Below the pieces are notes generated by a model that had not been told where the DNA came from, did no database searches, and saw only the letters and a program-made list of their open reading frames with translations. Shown here piece by piece: positions 14,421-26,102 of a stretch of DNA of 64,000 nt. This stretch comes from Sanderia malayensis. Lineage: Eukaryota; Cnidaria; Scyphozoa; Semaeostomeae; Pelagiidae. The DNA is taken from positions 186,001-250,000 of the forward strand of contig RQOL01000517.1 in assembly GCA_013076295.1 (NCBI GenBank). Reading direction: 5' to 3'. Within the stretch, counting starts at the first letter, position 1. The number at the start of each line of letters is the position of its first letter. The translations under genes and the position numbers were made by a program.

Positions 14421-16710
14421 CAATTTCCACACGAATCAACGCTAAAAACAGCTAAAGCTAATCAATTTTAGAGCATTCATTCCCACAATTTACACTCATG
14501 AAAAGTGACATTCATTCCCACAATTTAGGCTGATGAAGGTTGACATTGATTGCCACAACTTACACACGAATCAACATAAATACACTTAAAACTAATAAAA
14601 ATTTAAAGTTCATTCCCACAATTTACACTAATGAATAGTAACCATGACTGACACAAATTACAGTAATGAAAAAAATTCCTTCCCGCAATTTACACACGAA
14701 TCAACGTAAGAACAGCAAAAACTAATCATTAATAGAGTATTCATTCCCGCAATTTGCAGTAATGAAAAATAACATTCATCCCCACAATTTACACATGAAT
14801 CGATGCAAAAACGGTAAAAACAGATAAAAAAGATAATATTCATTCCCACAATTTGCACTAATGAAAAGAACCATTCGTTCCCACAATTTGCAGTAATGAA
14901 AAATAACCTTCTTCCCCACAATTTACACATGAATCCACGCAAAAACGGTAAAAACAGAAAAAAGAAGATATTATTCATTCCTACAATTTACACTAATGAA
15001 AAGTGACATTCATTCCCACAATTGACACTAACTAAAGAATAATAGAGGATTCATTCCCGCAATTTGCAGTAATGAAAAATAACCTTCATCCCCACAACTT
15101 ACACATGAATCCACGCAAAAACGGTAAAAACAGATAAAAAAGATAATATTCATTCCCACAATTTACACTAATGAAAAATAACCTTCATTCCCACAATTTC
15201 CACACGCATCAACGCAAAAAACAGCTAAAGCTAATCAATAATAGAGCATTCATTCCCACAATTTACACTAATGAAAAGTGACATTCATTCCCACAATTTA
15301 GACTAATTAAAGTTGACATTGATTGCCACACTTTAGGCTGATGAAAGTTGACATTGATTGCCACAACTTACACACGAATCAACATAAATACACTTAAAAC
15401 TAATAAAAATTTAAAGTTCATTCCCACAGTTTACACCAATGAATAGTAACCATGACTGACATAAATTACAGTAATGAAAAAAATTCCTTCCCGCAATTTA
15501 CACACGAATCAACGTAAGAACAGCAAAAACTAATCAATAATAGAGCATTCATTCCCGCAATTTGCAGTAATGAAAAATAATCTTCATCCCCACAATTTAC
15601 ACATGAATCCATGCAAAAACGGTAAAAACAGATAAAAAAGATAATATTCATTCCCACAATTTGCACTAATGAAAGAACCATTCGTTCCCACAATTTGCAG
15701 TAATGAAAAATAACCTTCTTCCCCACAATTTACACATGAATCCACGCAAAAACGGTAAAAACAGAAAAAAGAAGATATTATTCATTCCTACAATTTACAC
15801 TAATGAAAAGTGACATTCATTCCCACAATTGACACTAACTAAACAATAATAGAGGATTCATTCCCGCAATTTGCAGTAATGAAAAATAACCTTCATCCCC
15901 ACAACTTACACATGAATCCACGCAAAAACGGTAAAAACAGATAAAAAAGATAATATTCATTCCCACAATTTACACTAATGAAAAATAACCTTCATTCCCA
16001 CAATTTCCACACGCATCAACGCAAAAAACAGCTAAAGCTAATCAATAATAGAGCATTCATTCCCACAATTTACACTAATGAAAAGTGACATTCATTCCCA
16101 CAATTTAGACTAATTAAAGTTGACATTGATTGCCACACTTTAGGCTGATGAAAGTTGACATTGATTGCCACAACTTACACACGAATCAACATAAATACAC
16201 TTAAAACTAATAAAAATTTAAAGTTCATTCCCACAACTTACACCAATGAATAGTAACCATGACTGACATAAATTACAGTAATGAAAAAAATTCCTTCCCG
16301 CAATTTACACACGAATCAACGTAAGAACAGCAAAAACTAATCAATAATAGAGCATTCATTCCCGCAATTTGCAGTAATGAAAAATAATCTTCATCCCCAC
16401 AATTTACACATGAATCCATGCAAAAACGGTAAAAACAGATAAAAAAGATAATATTCATTCCCACAATTTGCACTAATGAAAAGAACCATTCGTTCCCACA
16501 ATTTGCAGTAATGAAAAATAACCTTCTTCCCCACAATTTACACATGAATCCACGCAAAAACGGTAAAAACAGAAAAAAGAAGATATTATTCATTCCTACA
16601 TTTTACACTAATGAAAAGTGACATTCATTTCCACAATTGACACTAACTAAACAATAATAGAGGATTCATTCCCGCAATTTGCAGTAATGAAAAATAACCT
16701 TCATCCCCAC
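14420..16710. repeat. ~807-bp higher-order repeat, about 2.9 copies
   Basis: The rare marker ATTGACACTAACTAAA occurs at about 15021, 15828 and 16636, giving periods of 807 and 808 bp. A module ending CCACACTTTAGGC appears only in copies 2 and 3. Copy 1 lacks one ~35-bp S module there (offset 773 instead of 808). Similarity fades near 16710. The minus-strand open frames at 14658-14978, 15466-15726 and 16273-16593 are this one HOR seen three times. Confidence 0.88.
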
Positions 16711-17930
16711 AATTAACACACGAATCCACGCAAAAACGGCAAAAACAGATAAAAAAGATAATATTCATTCCCACAATTTACACTAATGAAAAGTGACATT
16801 CATTCCCACCCTTTACAGTAATAAAAATAAGATTAATCCCACAACTACAGATGAATCCATGCAAAAACGGTAAAAACAGATAGAGAAAATAATATTCATT
16901 CAAACAATTTCCACTAATGAAAAGTGACATTCATTCCCACAATTTACACTAATGAAAGGTGACATTCATTCCCACAATTTAGACTGTTGAGAAGTGACAT
17001 TGATTCCCACAATTTACACATTATTCCACGTAAAAAGAGCTAAAAAATATATAGCATTCTAACCCACAATTTCCACTAATGAAAGGTAACCATGATTCAC
17101 ATAAATTACAGTAATGAAAAAAAATTACTTCCCACAATTTACACACGAATCAACGTAAGAACAGCTAAAAGTAAACAATAATAGAGGATTCATTCCCGCA
17201 ATTTGCAGTAATGAAAAATAACCTTCATCCCCACAATTTACACATGAATGCATGAAAAAACGGTAAAAACAGATAAATGAGATAGTATTCATTCCCACAA
17301 TTTACACTAATGAAAAGTAACCTTCATTCCCACAATTTAAATTAATGAAAGGTGACACTCATTCCCACAATTTAGACTGTTGAGAAATGACATTGATTCC
17401 CACAATTTATACATTATTCCACGTAAAAAGAGCTAAAAAGTATATAGCATTCTTTCCCACAAATTACACTAATGAAAAGTAACAATGATTCCCACACATT
17501 ACAGTAATGGAAAAAATTCATTCCCACAATTTACACACGAATCGACGCAAAAACGGCAAAAACAGATAAAAAAGATAATATTCATTCCCACAATTTACAC
17601 TAATGAAAAGTGACATTCATTCCCACAATATACAGTAATAAAAATAAGATTAATCCCACAACTACAGATGAATCCATGCAATAACTGTAAAAACAGATAA
17701 AGAAAATAATATTCATACAAACAATTTACACTAATGAAAAGTGACATTCATTCCCACAATTTACACTAATGAAAGGTGACATTCATTTCCACAATTTAGA
17801 CTGACGAAAGTTGACATTGATTCCCACAACTTACAAATGAATCAACATAAATACACCTAAAACAAATAAAAATATGACATTTATTCCCACAAATTGCACT
17901 AATGAAAAGAAACATTCATTCCCATAAATT
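16710..17930. repeat. Diverged satellite segment
   Basis: The modules are of standard type but less regular. Some have lost part of the core, such as those reading CCCACAACTACAGATG near 16840 and 17650. These truncated modules recur at about 35580, 37900, 56250 and 63950, so they are a distinct subfamily. No HOR is clear within this stretch and no gene is seen. Confidence 0.6.
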
Positions 17931-20490
17931 ACAGTAATGAAAAAAAATTCATTCCCACAATTTCCTCACCAATCAATGCTAAAAACAGCTAAAGCTAATC
18001 AATTATACAGCATTCATTCCCACAATTTGCAGTAATGAAAAATAACCTTCATCCCCACAATTTACACATGAATCCACGCAAAGACGGTAAAAAGAGATAA
18101 AGAAGATAATATTCATTCCCACAATTTACACTAATGAAAAAGGACATTCATTCCCACAATTTAGACCGATGAAAGTTGACATTGATTGCCACAACTTACA
18201 CACGAATCAACATAAATACACTTAAAACTAATAAAAATTTAAAGATCATTCCCACAATTTACACTAATGAATAGTAACCATGATTGACATAAATTACAGT
18301 AATGAGAAAATTCCTTCCCGCAATTTACACACGAATCTACGTAAGAACAGCTAAAACTAATCAATAATAGAGCATTCATTCCCACAATTTGCAGTAATGA
18401 AAAATAAATTTCATCCCCACAATTTACACATCAATCCACGCAAAAACGGTAAAAAGAGATAAAAAAGATAATATTCATTCCCACAAATTACACTAATGAA
18501 AAGTGACATTCATTCCCACAATTTAGACTGATGAAAGGTGACATTCATTCCCACAATTTAGACTGTTGAGAAGTGACATTGATTCCCACAATTTACACAT
18601 TATTCCCTGTAAAAAGAGCTAAAAAGTATATAGCATTCTTTCCGACAATTTCCACTAATGAAAAGTAACCATGATTCACATAAATTAGAGTAATGAAAAA
18701 AAATTCCTTCCCAGGATTTACACACGACTCAACGTAATAAAAGCTAAAACTAAACAATAATAGAGGATTCATTCCCGCAATTTGCAGTAATGAAAAATAA
18801 CCTTCATCCCCACAATTTACACATGAATCCACGCAAAGACGGTAAAAAGAGATAAAGAAGATAATATTCATTCCCAAAATTTACACTAATGAAAGGTGAC
18901 ATTCATTCCCACAATTTAGACTGATGAAAGTGGACATTGATTCCCACAATTTACAGTAATGAAAAAAAACATTCAGTCTCACAATTTACACATGAATCCA
19001 CGCAAAAACAGCAAAAACAAGTAAAAAAAAACATTCAATCCCACAATTTGCACTAATAAAAAGTGACATTCATTCCCACAATCTAGACTGATGAAAGTTA
19101 ACATTGATTCCCACAACTTACACACGAATCAACATAAATACACCTAAAACTAATAAACATTTAAAGTTCATTCCCACAATTTACACTAATGAATAGTAAC
19201 CATGATTGACATAAATTACAGTAATGAAAAAATTCCTTCCCGCAATTTACACACGAATCTACGTAAAAACAGCTAAAACTAATCAATAATAGAGCATTCA
19301 TTCCCACAATTTGAAGTAATGAAAAATAAATTTCATCCCCACAATTTACACATCAATCCACGCAAAAACGGTAAAAAGAGATAAAAAAGATAATATTCAT
19401 TCCCACAAATTACACTAATGAAAAGTGACATTCATTCCCACAATTTAGACTGATGAAAGGTGACATTCATTCCCACAATTTAGACTGTTGAGAAGTGACA
19501 TTGATTCCCACAATTTACACATTATTCCCTGTAAAAAGAGCTAAAAAGTATATAGCATTCTTTCCGACAAATTCCACTAATGAAAAGTAACCATGATTCA
19601 CATAAATTATAGTAATGAAAAAAAATTCATTCCCACAATTTCCTCACCAATCAATGCTAAAAACAGCTAAAGCTAATCAATTATAGAGCATTCATTCCCA
19701 CAATTTGCAGTAATGAAAAATAACCTTCATCCCCACAATTTACACATGAATCCACGCAAAGACGGTAAAAAGAGATAAAGAAGATAATATTCATTCCAAC
19801 AATTTACACTAATGAAAAAGGACATTCATTCCCACAATTTAGACTGATGAAAGTTGACATTGATTGCCACAACTTACACACGAATCAACATAAATACACT
19901 TAAAACTAATAAAAATTTAAAGTTCATTCCCACAATTTACACCAATGAATAGTAACCATGATTGACATAAATTACAGTAATGAACAAATTCCTTCCCGCA
20001 ATTTACACACGAATCTACGTAAGAACAGCTAAAACTAATCAATAATAGAGCATTCATTCCCACAATTTGCAGTAATGAAAAATAAATTTCATCCCCACAA
20101 TTTACACATGAATCCACGCAAAAACGGTAAAAAGAGATAAAAAAGATAATATTCATTCCCAAAATTTACACTAATGAAAGGTGACATTCATTCCCACAAT
20201 TTAGACTGATGAAAGTTGACATTGATTCCCACAATTTACAGTAATGAAGAAAAACATTCAGTCTCACAATTTACACATGAGTCCACGCAAAAACAGCAAA
20301 AACAAGTAAAAAAAAACATTCAATCCCACAATTTCAATAATGAAAAGTGACATTCTTTCCCACAATCTAGACTGATGAAAGTTAACATTCATTCCCACAA
20401 CTTACACACGAATCAACATAAATACACCTAAAACTAATAAACATTTAAAGTTCATTCCCACAATTTACACTAATGAAAAGTAACCATGAT
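17930..20490. repeat. Interleaved 1678/1285/~920-bp higher-order repeats
   Basis: The marker TTTCCTCACCAATCAATGCT occurs at 17961 and 19639, and AGGACATTCA at 18141 and 19819, both 1678 bp apart. CCCAAAATTT occurs at 18873 and 20158, 1285 bp apart. The difference, 393 bp, equals a run of whole modules. TATTCCCTGT at 18601 and 19522 shows a third spacing of about 921 bp. The segment is therefore nested duplications trimmed at module borders. Confidence 0.8.
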
Positions 20491-21824
20491 TCACATAAAC
20501 TACAGTAATGAAAAAAAATTCCTTCCTACAATTTACACACGAATCAACGTAAGAACAGCTAAAACTAATAAAAAAAAGACATTTATTCCCACAATTTGCA
20601 CTAATGAAAAGAAGCATTCATTCCCACAAATTACAGTAATAAAAAAATTCATTCCCACAATTTCCACACGAATCAACCGTAAAAACAGCTAACCCTAATC
20701 AATAATATAGCATTCATTCCCACAATATGCAGAAATGAAAAATAACCTTCATTCCCACAACTTACACATGAATCCACGCAAAGACGGTAAAAACAGATAA
20801 AGAAGATAATATTCATTCCCACAATTTACACTAATGAAAAGTAACCATGATTCACATAAATTACAGTAATGAAAAAAAATTCCTTCATGCAATTTACACA
20901 CGAATCAACGTAAGAACAGCTAAAACTAATCAATAATAGAGCATTCATTCCCACAATTTGCAGTAATGAAAACTAACCTTCATCCCCACAATTCACAAAT
21001 GGATCCACGCAAAAACGGTAAAAAGAGATAAAAAAGATAATATTCATTCCCACAATTTACACTAATGAAAAGTGACATTCATTCCCACAATTTAGACTGA
21101 TGAAAGTTGACATTGATTCCCACAATTTACACATTGTTCCACGTAAAAAGAGCTAACAAAAATATAGCATTCTTTCTCACAAATTACACTAATGAACTGT
21201 AACATTGATTTCCACACATTACAGTAATGAAAAAAAATTCATTCCCACAATTTACACACGATTCCACGCAAAAACGACAAAAACAGATAAAAAAGATAAT
21301 ATTCATTCCCACAATTTACACTAATGAAAAGTGACATTCATTCCCACAATTTACAGTAATAAAAATGAGATTAATCCAACAATTTACACATGAATGCACG
21401 CAAAAACGGTAAAAACAGATAAAGAAGATAATATTCATTCCCACAATTTACACCAATGAAAAGTGACATTCATTCCCACAATTTAGACTGATTAAAGGTG
21501 ACATTCATTCCCACAATTTAGACTTTTGAGAAGTGACATTGATTCCCACAATTTACACATTATTCCACGTAAAATAAGCTAAAAAGTATATAGCACTCTA
21601 ACCCACAATTTCCACTAATGAAAGGTAACCATGATTCACATAAATTACAGTAATGAAAAAAATTACTTCCCACAAATTACACACGAATCAACGTAAGAAC
21701 AGCTAAAAGTAAACAATAATAGAGGATTCATTCCCGCAATTTGCAGTAATGAAAAATATCCTTCATCCCCACAATTTACACATGAATCCACGCAAAAACG
21801 ATAAAAACAGATAAAAAAGATAAT
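20491..21824. repeat. Left part of a tandem-duplicated block, first copy
   Basis: This segment recurs at 26265-27731. The offset is 5774 bp up to about 20830 and 5907 bp afterwards. The 133-bp step is three whole modules (35 + 64 + 34 bp) present only in the second copy at about 26617-26750. The plus-strand open frame at 20486-20692 is not a gene: it is in-frame repeat sequence rich in Lys, Asn, Thr and Ile. Confidence 0.85.
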
Positions 21825-21860
21825 ATTCATTCCCACAATTTACACTAATGAAAAGTAACC
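21825..21860 (+). repeat. S module (36 bp), reference example
   Basis: This is the basic short module: core ATTCATTCCCACAATTTACAC followed by TAATGAAAAGTAACC. Variants of 34, 35 and 36 bp exist throughout the window, differing mainly in the last bases (GTGAC, AAATAACC, GGTGAC). The longer modules share its first ~21 bp, so S is probably the ancestral unit. Confidence 0.9.
21830..21837 (-). promoter_or_regulatory. CSL/Su(H)/RBPJ-like core site (one of hundreds)
   Basis: TTCCCACA on the + strand is TGTGGGAA on the minus strand. This equals the known core YGTGGGAA bound by CSL proteins (RBPJ, Suppressor of Hairless). By my count, 8 of the 19 modules of one 857-bp HOR keep the exact 8-mer, all in one orientation. 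No paired inverted sites are seen. Binding in vivo is conjecture. The entry marks the motif, not a demonstrated element. Confidence 0.3.
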
Positions 21861-21893
21861 ATGATTCACATAAATTACAGTAATGAAAAAAAA
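21861..21893 (+). repeat. S' module (33 bp), core-less short unit
   Basis: This is an S-like module in which the CCCACAA core is replaced: it reads ATGATTCACATAAATTACAG and ends in a run of eight A. It recurs across the window, almost always directly after an S module ending GTAACC and before an L1 module starting TTCCTTCCC. Its fixed place and constant altered core make it a defined module class rather than random decay. Confidence 0.85.
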
Positions 21894-21956
21894 TTCCTTC
21901 ACACAATTTACACATGAATCAACGTAAGGACAGCTAAAACTAAACAATAATAGAGG
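21894..21956 (+). repeat. L1 module (63 bp)
   Basis: This long module starts TTCCTTC and carries ACACATGAATCAACGTAAG or ACACACGAATCAACGTAAG, then AACAGCTAAAACTAAACAAT and ends ATAGAGG. It shares the S core in its first ~20 bp and then has an extension absent from S. It is usually followed by an S variant with CCCGCAATTTGCAG. Confidence 0.88.
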
Positions 21957-21961
21957 ATTCA

Positions 21962-21968
21962 TTCCCGC
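21962..21968 (-). promoter_or_regulatory. E2F-like core in the CCCGC variant of S
   Basis: S modules between L1 and L2 usually read TTCCCGCAATTTGCAG in place of TTCCCACAATTTACAC. The minus strand is then GCGGGAA, which resembles the E2F core. One base separates it from the CSL-like form. The variant holds a fixed place in the module order throughout the window. Function is unproven, and the change may simply be an inherited module marker. Confidence 0.2.
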
Positions 21969-21992
21969 AATTTGCAGTAATGAAAAATAACC

Positions 21993-22055
21993 TTCATCCC
22001 CACAATTTACACATGAATCCACGCAAAAACGGTAAAAACAGATAAAAAAGATAAT
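21993..22055 (+). repeat. L2 module (63 bp) with phased A-tracts
   Basis: This long module starts TTCATCCCCACAATTT, continues with CACATGAATCCACGC, and ends with three A-runs at 22025-22029, 22034-22038 and 22044-22049. Run starts are 9 and 10 bp apart, close to one helical turn. A-tracts repeated in phase with the helix are a known cause of intrinsic curvature. A relative with AAAAACAGCAAAAACAAG and a terminal A-run shows the same phasing. L2 is the commonest long module in the window. Confidence 0.85.
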
Positions 22056-22160
22056 ATTCATTCCCACAATTTACACTAATGAAAAACAACCTTCACTCCC
22101 ACAATTTACACTAATGAAAGGTGACATTCATTCCCACAATTTAGACTGTTGAGAAAAGAC

Positions 22161-22217
22161 ATTGATTCCCACAATTTACACATTATTCCACGTAAAAAGT
22201 GCTAAAAAGTATATAGC
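22161..22217 (+). repeat. M module (57 bp) with TATATA
   Basis: This module has an S-like first half, then CATTATTCCACGTAAAAAG and an AAAGTATATAGC end. It normally follows an S module ending GAGAAATGAC or GAGAAGTGAC. It occurs once per 857-bp HOR (22161, then at 857-bp steps) and at comparable density elsewhere. The TATATA at 22210-22215 is a palindrome. Confidence 0.85.
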
Positions 22218-24829
22218 ATTCTTTCCCACAATTTACACTAATGAAAAGTAACCATGATTCACATAAATGACAGTAATGAAAAAAAATTCCTTCCCACAAT
22301 TTACACATGAATCAACGTAAGAACAGCTAAAACTAAACAATAATAGAGGATTCATTCCCGTAATTTGCAGTAATGAAAAAAAACCTTCATCCTCATAATT
22401 TACACATGAATCAACCGAAAAACGGTAAAAACAGATAAAAAAGATAATATTCAGTCCCACAATTTGCACTAATGAAAGGAAACATTCATTCCCACAATTT
22501 GCAGTAATGAAAAATTACCTTCATCCCCACAATTTACACACGAATCAACGTAAGAACAGCTAAAACTAAACAATAATAGAGGATTCATTCCCGCAATTTG
22601 CAGTAATGAAAAATAACCTTCATCCCCACAATTTACACATGAATCCACGCAAAAACGATAAAAACAGATAAAAAAGATAATATTCATTCCCACAATTTAC
22701 ACTAATGAAAAGTAACCATGATTCACATAAATTACAGTAATGAAAAAAAATTCCTTCCCACAATTTACACATGAATCAACGTAAGGACCGCTAAAACTAA
22801 ACAATAATAGAGGATTCATTCCCGCAATTTGCAGTAATGAAAAATAACCTTCATCCCCACAATTTACACATGAATCCACGCAAAAACGGTAAAAACTGAT
22901 AAAAAAGATAATATTCATTCCCACAATTTACACTAATGAAAAACAACCTTCACTCCCACAATTTACACTAATGAAAGGTGACATTCATTCTCACAATTTA
23001 GACTGTTGAGAAAAGACATTGATTCCCACAATTTACACATTATTCCACGTAAAAAGAGCTAAAAAGTATATTGCATTCTTTCCCACAATTTACACTAATG
23101 AAAAGTAACCATGATTCACATAAATGACAGTAATGAAAAAAAATTCCTTCCCACAATTTACACATGAATCAACGTAAGAACAGCTAAAACTAAACAATAA
23201 TAGAGGATTCATTCCCGCAATTTGCAGTAATGAAAAAAAACCTTCATCCTCATAATTTACACATGAATCAACCGAAAAACGGTAAAAACAGATAAAAAAG
23301 ATAATATTCAGTCCCACAATTTGCACTAATGAAAGGAAACATTCATTCCCACAATTTGCAGTAATGAAAAATTACCTTCATCCCCACAATTTACACACGA
23401 ATCAACGTAAGAACAGCTAAAACTAAACAATAATAAAGGATTCATTCCCGCGATTTGCAGTAATGAAAAATAACCTTCATCCCCACAATTTACACATGAA
23501 TCCACGCAAAAACGATAAAAACAGATAAAAAAGATAATATTCATTCCCACAATTTACACTAATGAAAAGTAACCATGATTCACATAAATTACAGTAATGA
23601 AAAAAAATTCCTTCCCACAATTTACACATGAATCAACGTAAGGACAGCTAAAACTAAACAATAATAGAGGATTCATTCCCGCAATTTACAGTAATGAAAA
23701 ATAACCTTCATCCCCACAATTTACACATGAATCCACGCAAAAACGGTAAAAACAGATAAAAAAGATAATATTCATTCCCACAATTTACACTAATGAAAAA
23801 CAACCTTCACTCCCACAATTTACACTAATGAAAGGTGACATTCATTCCCACAATTTAGACTGTTGAGAAAAAACATTGATTCCCACAATTTACACATTAT
23901 TCCACGTAAAAAGTGCTAAAAAGTATATAGCATTCTTTCCCACAATTTACACTAATGAAAAGTAACCATGATTCACATAAATGACAGTAATGAAAAAAAA
24001 TTCCTTCCCACAATTTACACATGAATCAACGTAAGAACAGCTAAAACCAAACAATAATAGAGGATTCATTCCCGTAATTTGCAGTAATGAAAAAAAACCT
24101 TCATCCTCATAATTTACACATGAATCAACCGAAAAACGGTAAAAACAGATAAAAAAGATAATATTCAGTCCCACAATTTGCACTAATGAAAGGAAACATT
24201 CATTCCCACAATTTGCAGTAATGAAAAATTACCTTCATCCCCACAATTTACACACGAATCAACGTAAGAACAGCTAAAACTAAACAATAATAGAGGACTC
24301 ATTCCCGCAATTTGCAGTAATGAAAAATAACCTTCATCCCCACAATTTACACATGAATCCACGCAAAAACGATAAAAACAGATAAAAAAGATAATATTCA
24401 TTCCCACAATTTACACTAATGAAAAGTAACCATGATTCACATAAATTACAGTAATGAAAAAAAATTCCTTCCCACAATTTACACATGAATCAACGTAAGG
24501 ACCGCTAAAACTAAACAATAATGGAGGATTCATTCCCGCAATTTGCAGTAATGAAAAATAACCTTCATCCCCACAATTTACACATGAATCCACGCAAAAA
24601 CGGTAAAAACAGATAAAAAAGATAATATTCATTCCCACAATTTACACTAATGAAAAACAACCTTCACTCCCACAATTTACACTAATGAAAGGTGACATTC
24701 ATTCTCACAATTTAGACTGTTGAGAAAAGACATTGATTCCCACAATTTACACATTATTCCACGTAAAAAGTGCTAAAAAGTATATAGCATTCTTTCCCAC
24801 AATTTACACTAATGAAAAGTAATCATGAT

Positions 24830-25792
24830 TCACATAAATGACAGTAATGAAAAAAAATTCCTTCCCACATTTTACACACGAATCAACGTAAGAACAGCTA
24901 AAACTAATCAATAATAGAGGATTCATTCCCGCAATTTGCAGTAATGAAAATAACCCTCATCCCCACAATTTACACATGAATCCACGCAAAAACGGTAAAA
25001 ACAGATAAAAAGATAATATTCATTCCCACAATTTGCACTAATGAAAAGAAACATCCATTACCACAATTTGCAGTAATGAAAAATAACCTTCATCCCCACA
25101 ACTTACACATGAATCCACGTAAGAACAACTAAGACTAAACAATAATAGAGGATTCATTCCCGCAATTTGCAGGAATGAAAAAAAACCTTCATCCTCATAA
25201 TTTACACATGAATCAACCGAAAAACGGTAAAAACAGATAAAAAAGATAATATTCAGTCCCACAATTTGCACTAATGAAAGGAAACATTCATTCCCGCAAT
25301 TTGCAGTAATGAAAAATAACCTTCATCCCCACAATTTACACATGAATCCACGCAAAAACGATAAAAACAGATAAAAAAGATAATATTCATTCCCACAATT
25401 TACACTAATGAAAAGTAACCATGATTCACATAAATTACAGTAATGAAAAAAAATTCCTTCCCACAATTTACACATGAATCAACGTAAGGACAGCTAAAAC
25501 TAAACAATAATAGAGGATTCATTCCCGCAATTTGCAGTAATGAAAAATAACCTTCATCCCCACAATTTACACATGAATCCACGCAAAAACGGTAAAAACA
25601 GATAAAAAGATAATATTCATTCCCACAATTTGCACTAATGAAAAGAAACATCCATTACCACAATTTGCAGTAATGAAAAATAACCTTCATCCCCACAACT
25701 TACACATGAATCCACGTAAGAACAGCTAAGACTAAACAATAATAGAGGATTCATTCCCGCAATTTGCAGTAATCAAAAATAACCTTCATTCC
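24830..25792. repeat. Satellite flank 5' of the first LINE fragment
   Basis: The modules match about 29015-29981 at an offset of about 4189-4190 bp, including the private change GCAGGAATG at about 25169 and 29359. This shows that the LINE and its flank were duplicated together. There is no gene. Confidence 0.8.
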
Positions 25793-25794
25793 TG

Positions 25795-25974
25795 AAAATA
25801 AACAGCTGTAAAACACAGTATGAAGAAAGAGCTTTTTCAAGAGCAGGAACGAAAATCTGGAACAGCTTGCCTGAGAATATAAGATTGATAGAACAAAAAG
25901 AGGACTTCAAAAGTAAACTAAAATCGTTTTTAATGACAACAAACTTGTGCAACTTTTACAATAACCTCAACTAA
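25795..25974 (+). pseudogene. C-terminal remnant of LINE reverse-transcriptase ORF
   Basis: The frame reads through to TAA and includes RAFSRAGTKIWNSLPENIR, followed by a basic helix-like stretch (DFKSKLKSFL). The WNSLP segment is common in the region downstream of the reverse-transcriptase domain in many animal LINE ORF2 proteins. The catalytic RT and endonuclease domains are absent, so the fragment cannot be active. Before the motif it reads YEERAF, whereas copy 2 reads YGERAF. It is a pseudogene by truncation rather than by internal stops. Confidence 0.8.
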
Positions 25975-26102
25975 TAGATAATGTGATAAAAATCATCAGA
26001 ATTAAGCACACTAGGTATTTAAAAATTCATTATTACAAAATTTGTCCACAGCTGTGCAAATTGCTATCAATACTTTGAAGCAATAGTAGCTGTGAGTAAA
26101 AC

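Larger units (their letters stand above)
21825..24830. repeat. 857-bp higher-order repeat, about 3.5 copies
   Basis: Copies start at 21825, 22682, 23539 and 24396. The last decays after about 24830. One copy parses without remainder into 19 modules with lengths 36, 33, 63, 36, 63, 36, 34, 35, 57, 36, 33, 63, 36, 63, 35, 36, 63, 36 and 63, which sum to 857. Copies differ by few substitutions, implying recent amplification or homogenisation. A second locus (27732 to about 29010) has the same HOR with two fewer units. Confidence 0.93.

Noticed and set aside
20486..20692. Plus-strand open frame of 68 codons (and a related one at 41968-42165)
   Set aside because: Low-complexity Lys/Asn/Thr/Ile translation of L and S modules. 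No start context or domain, and not conserved as a frame in other copies.
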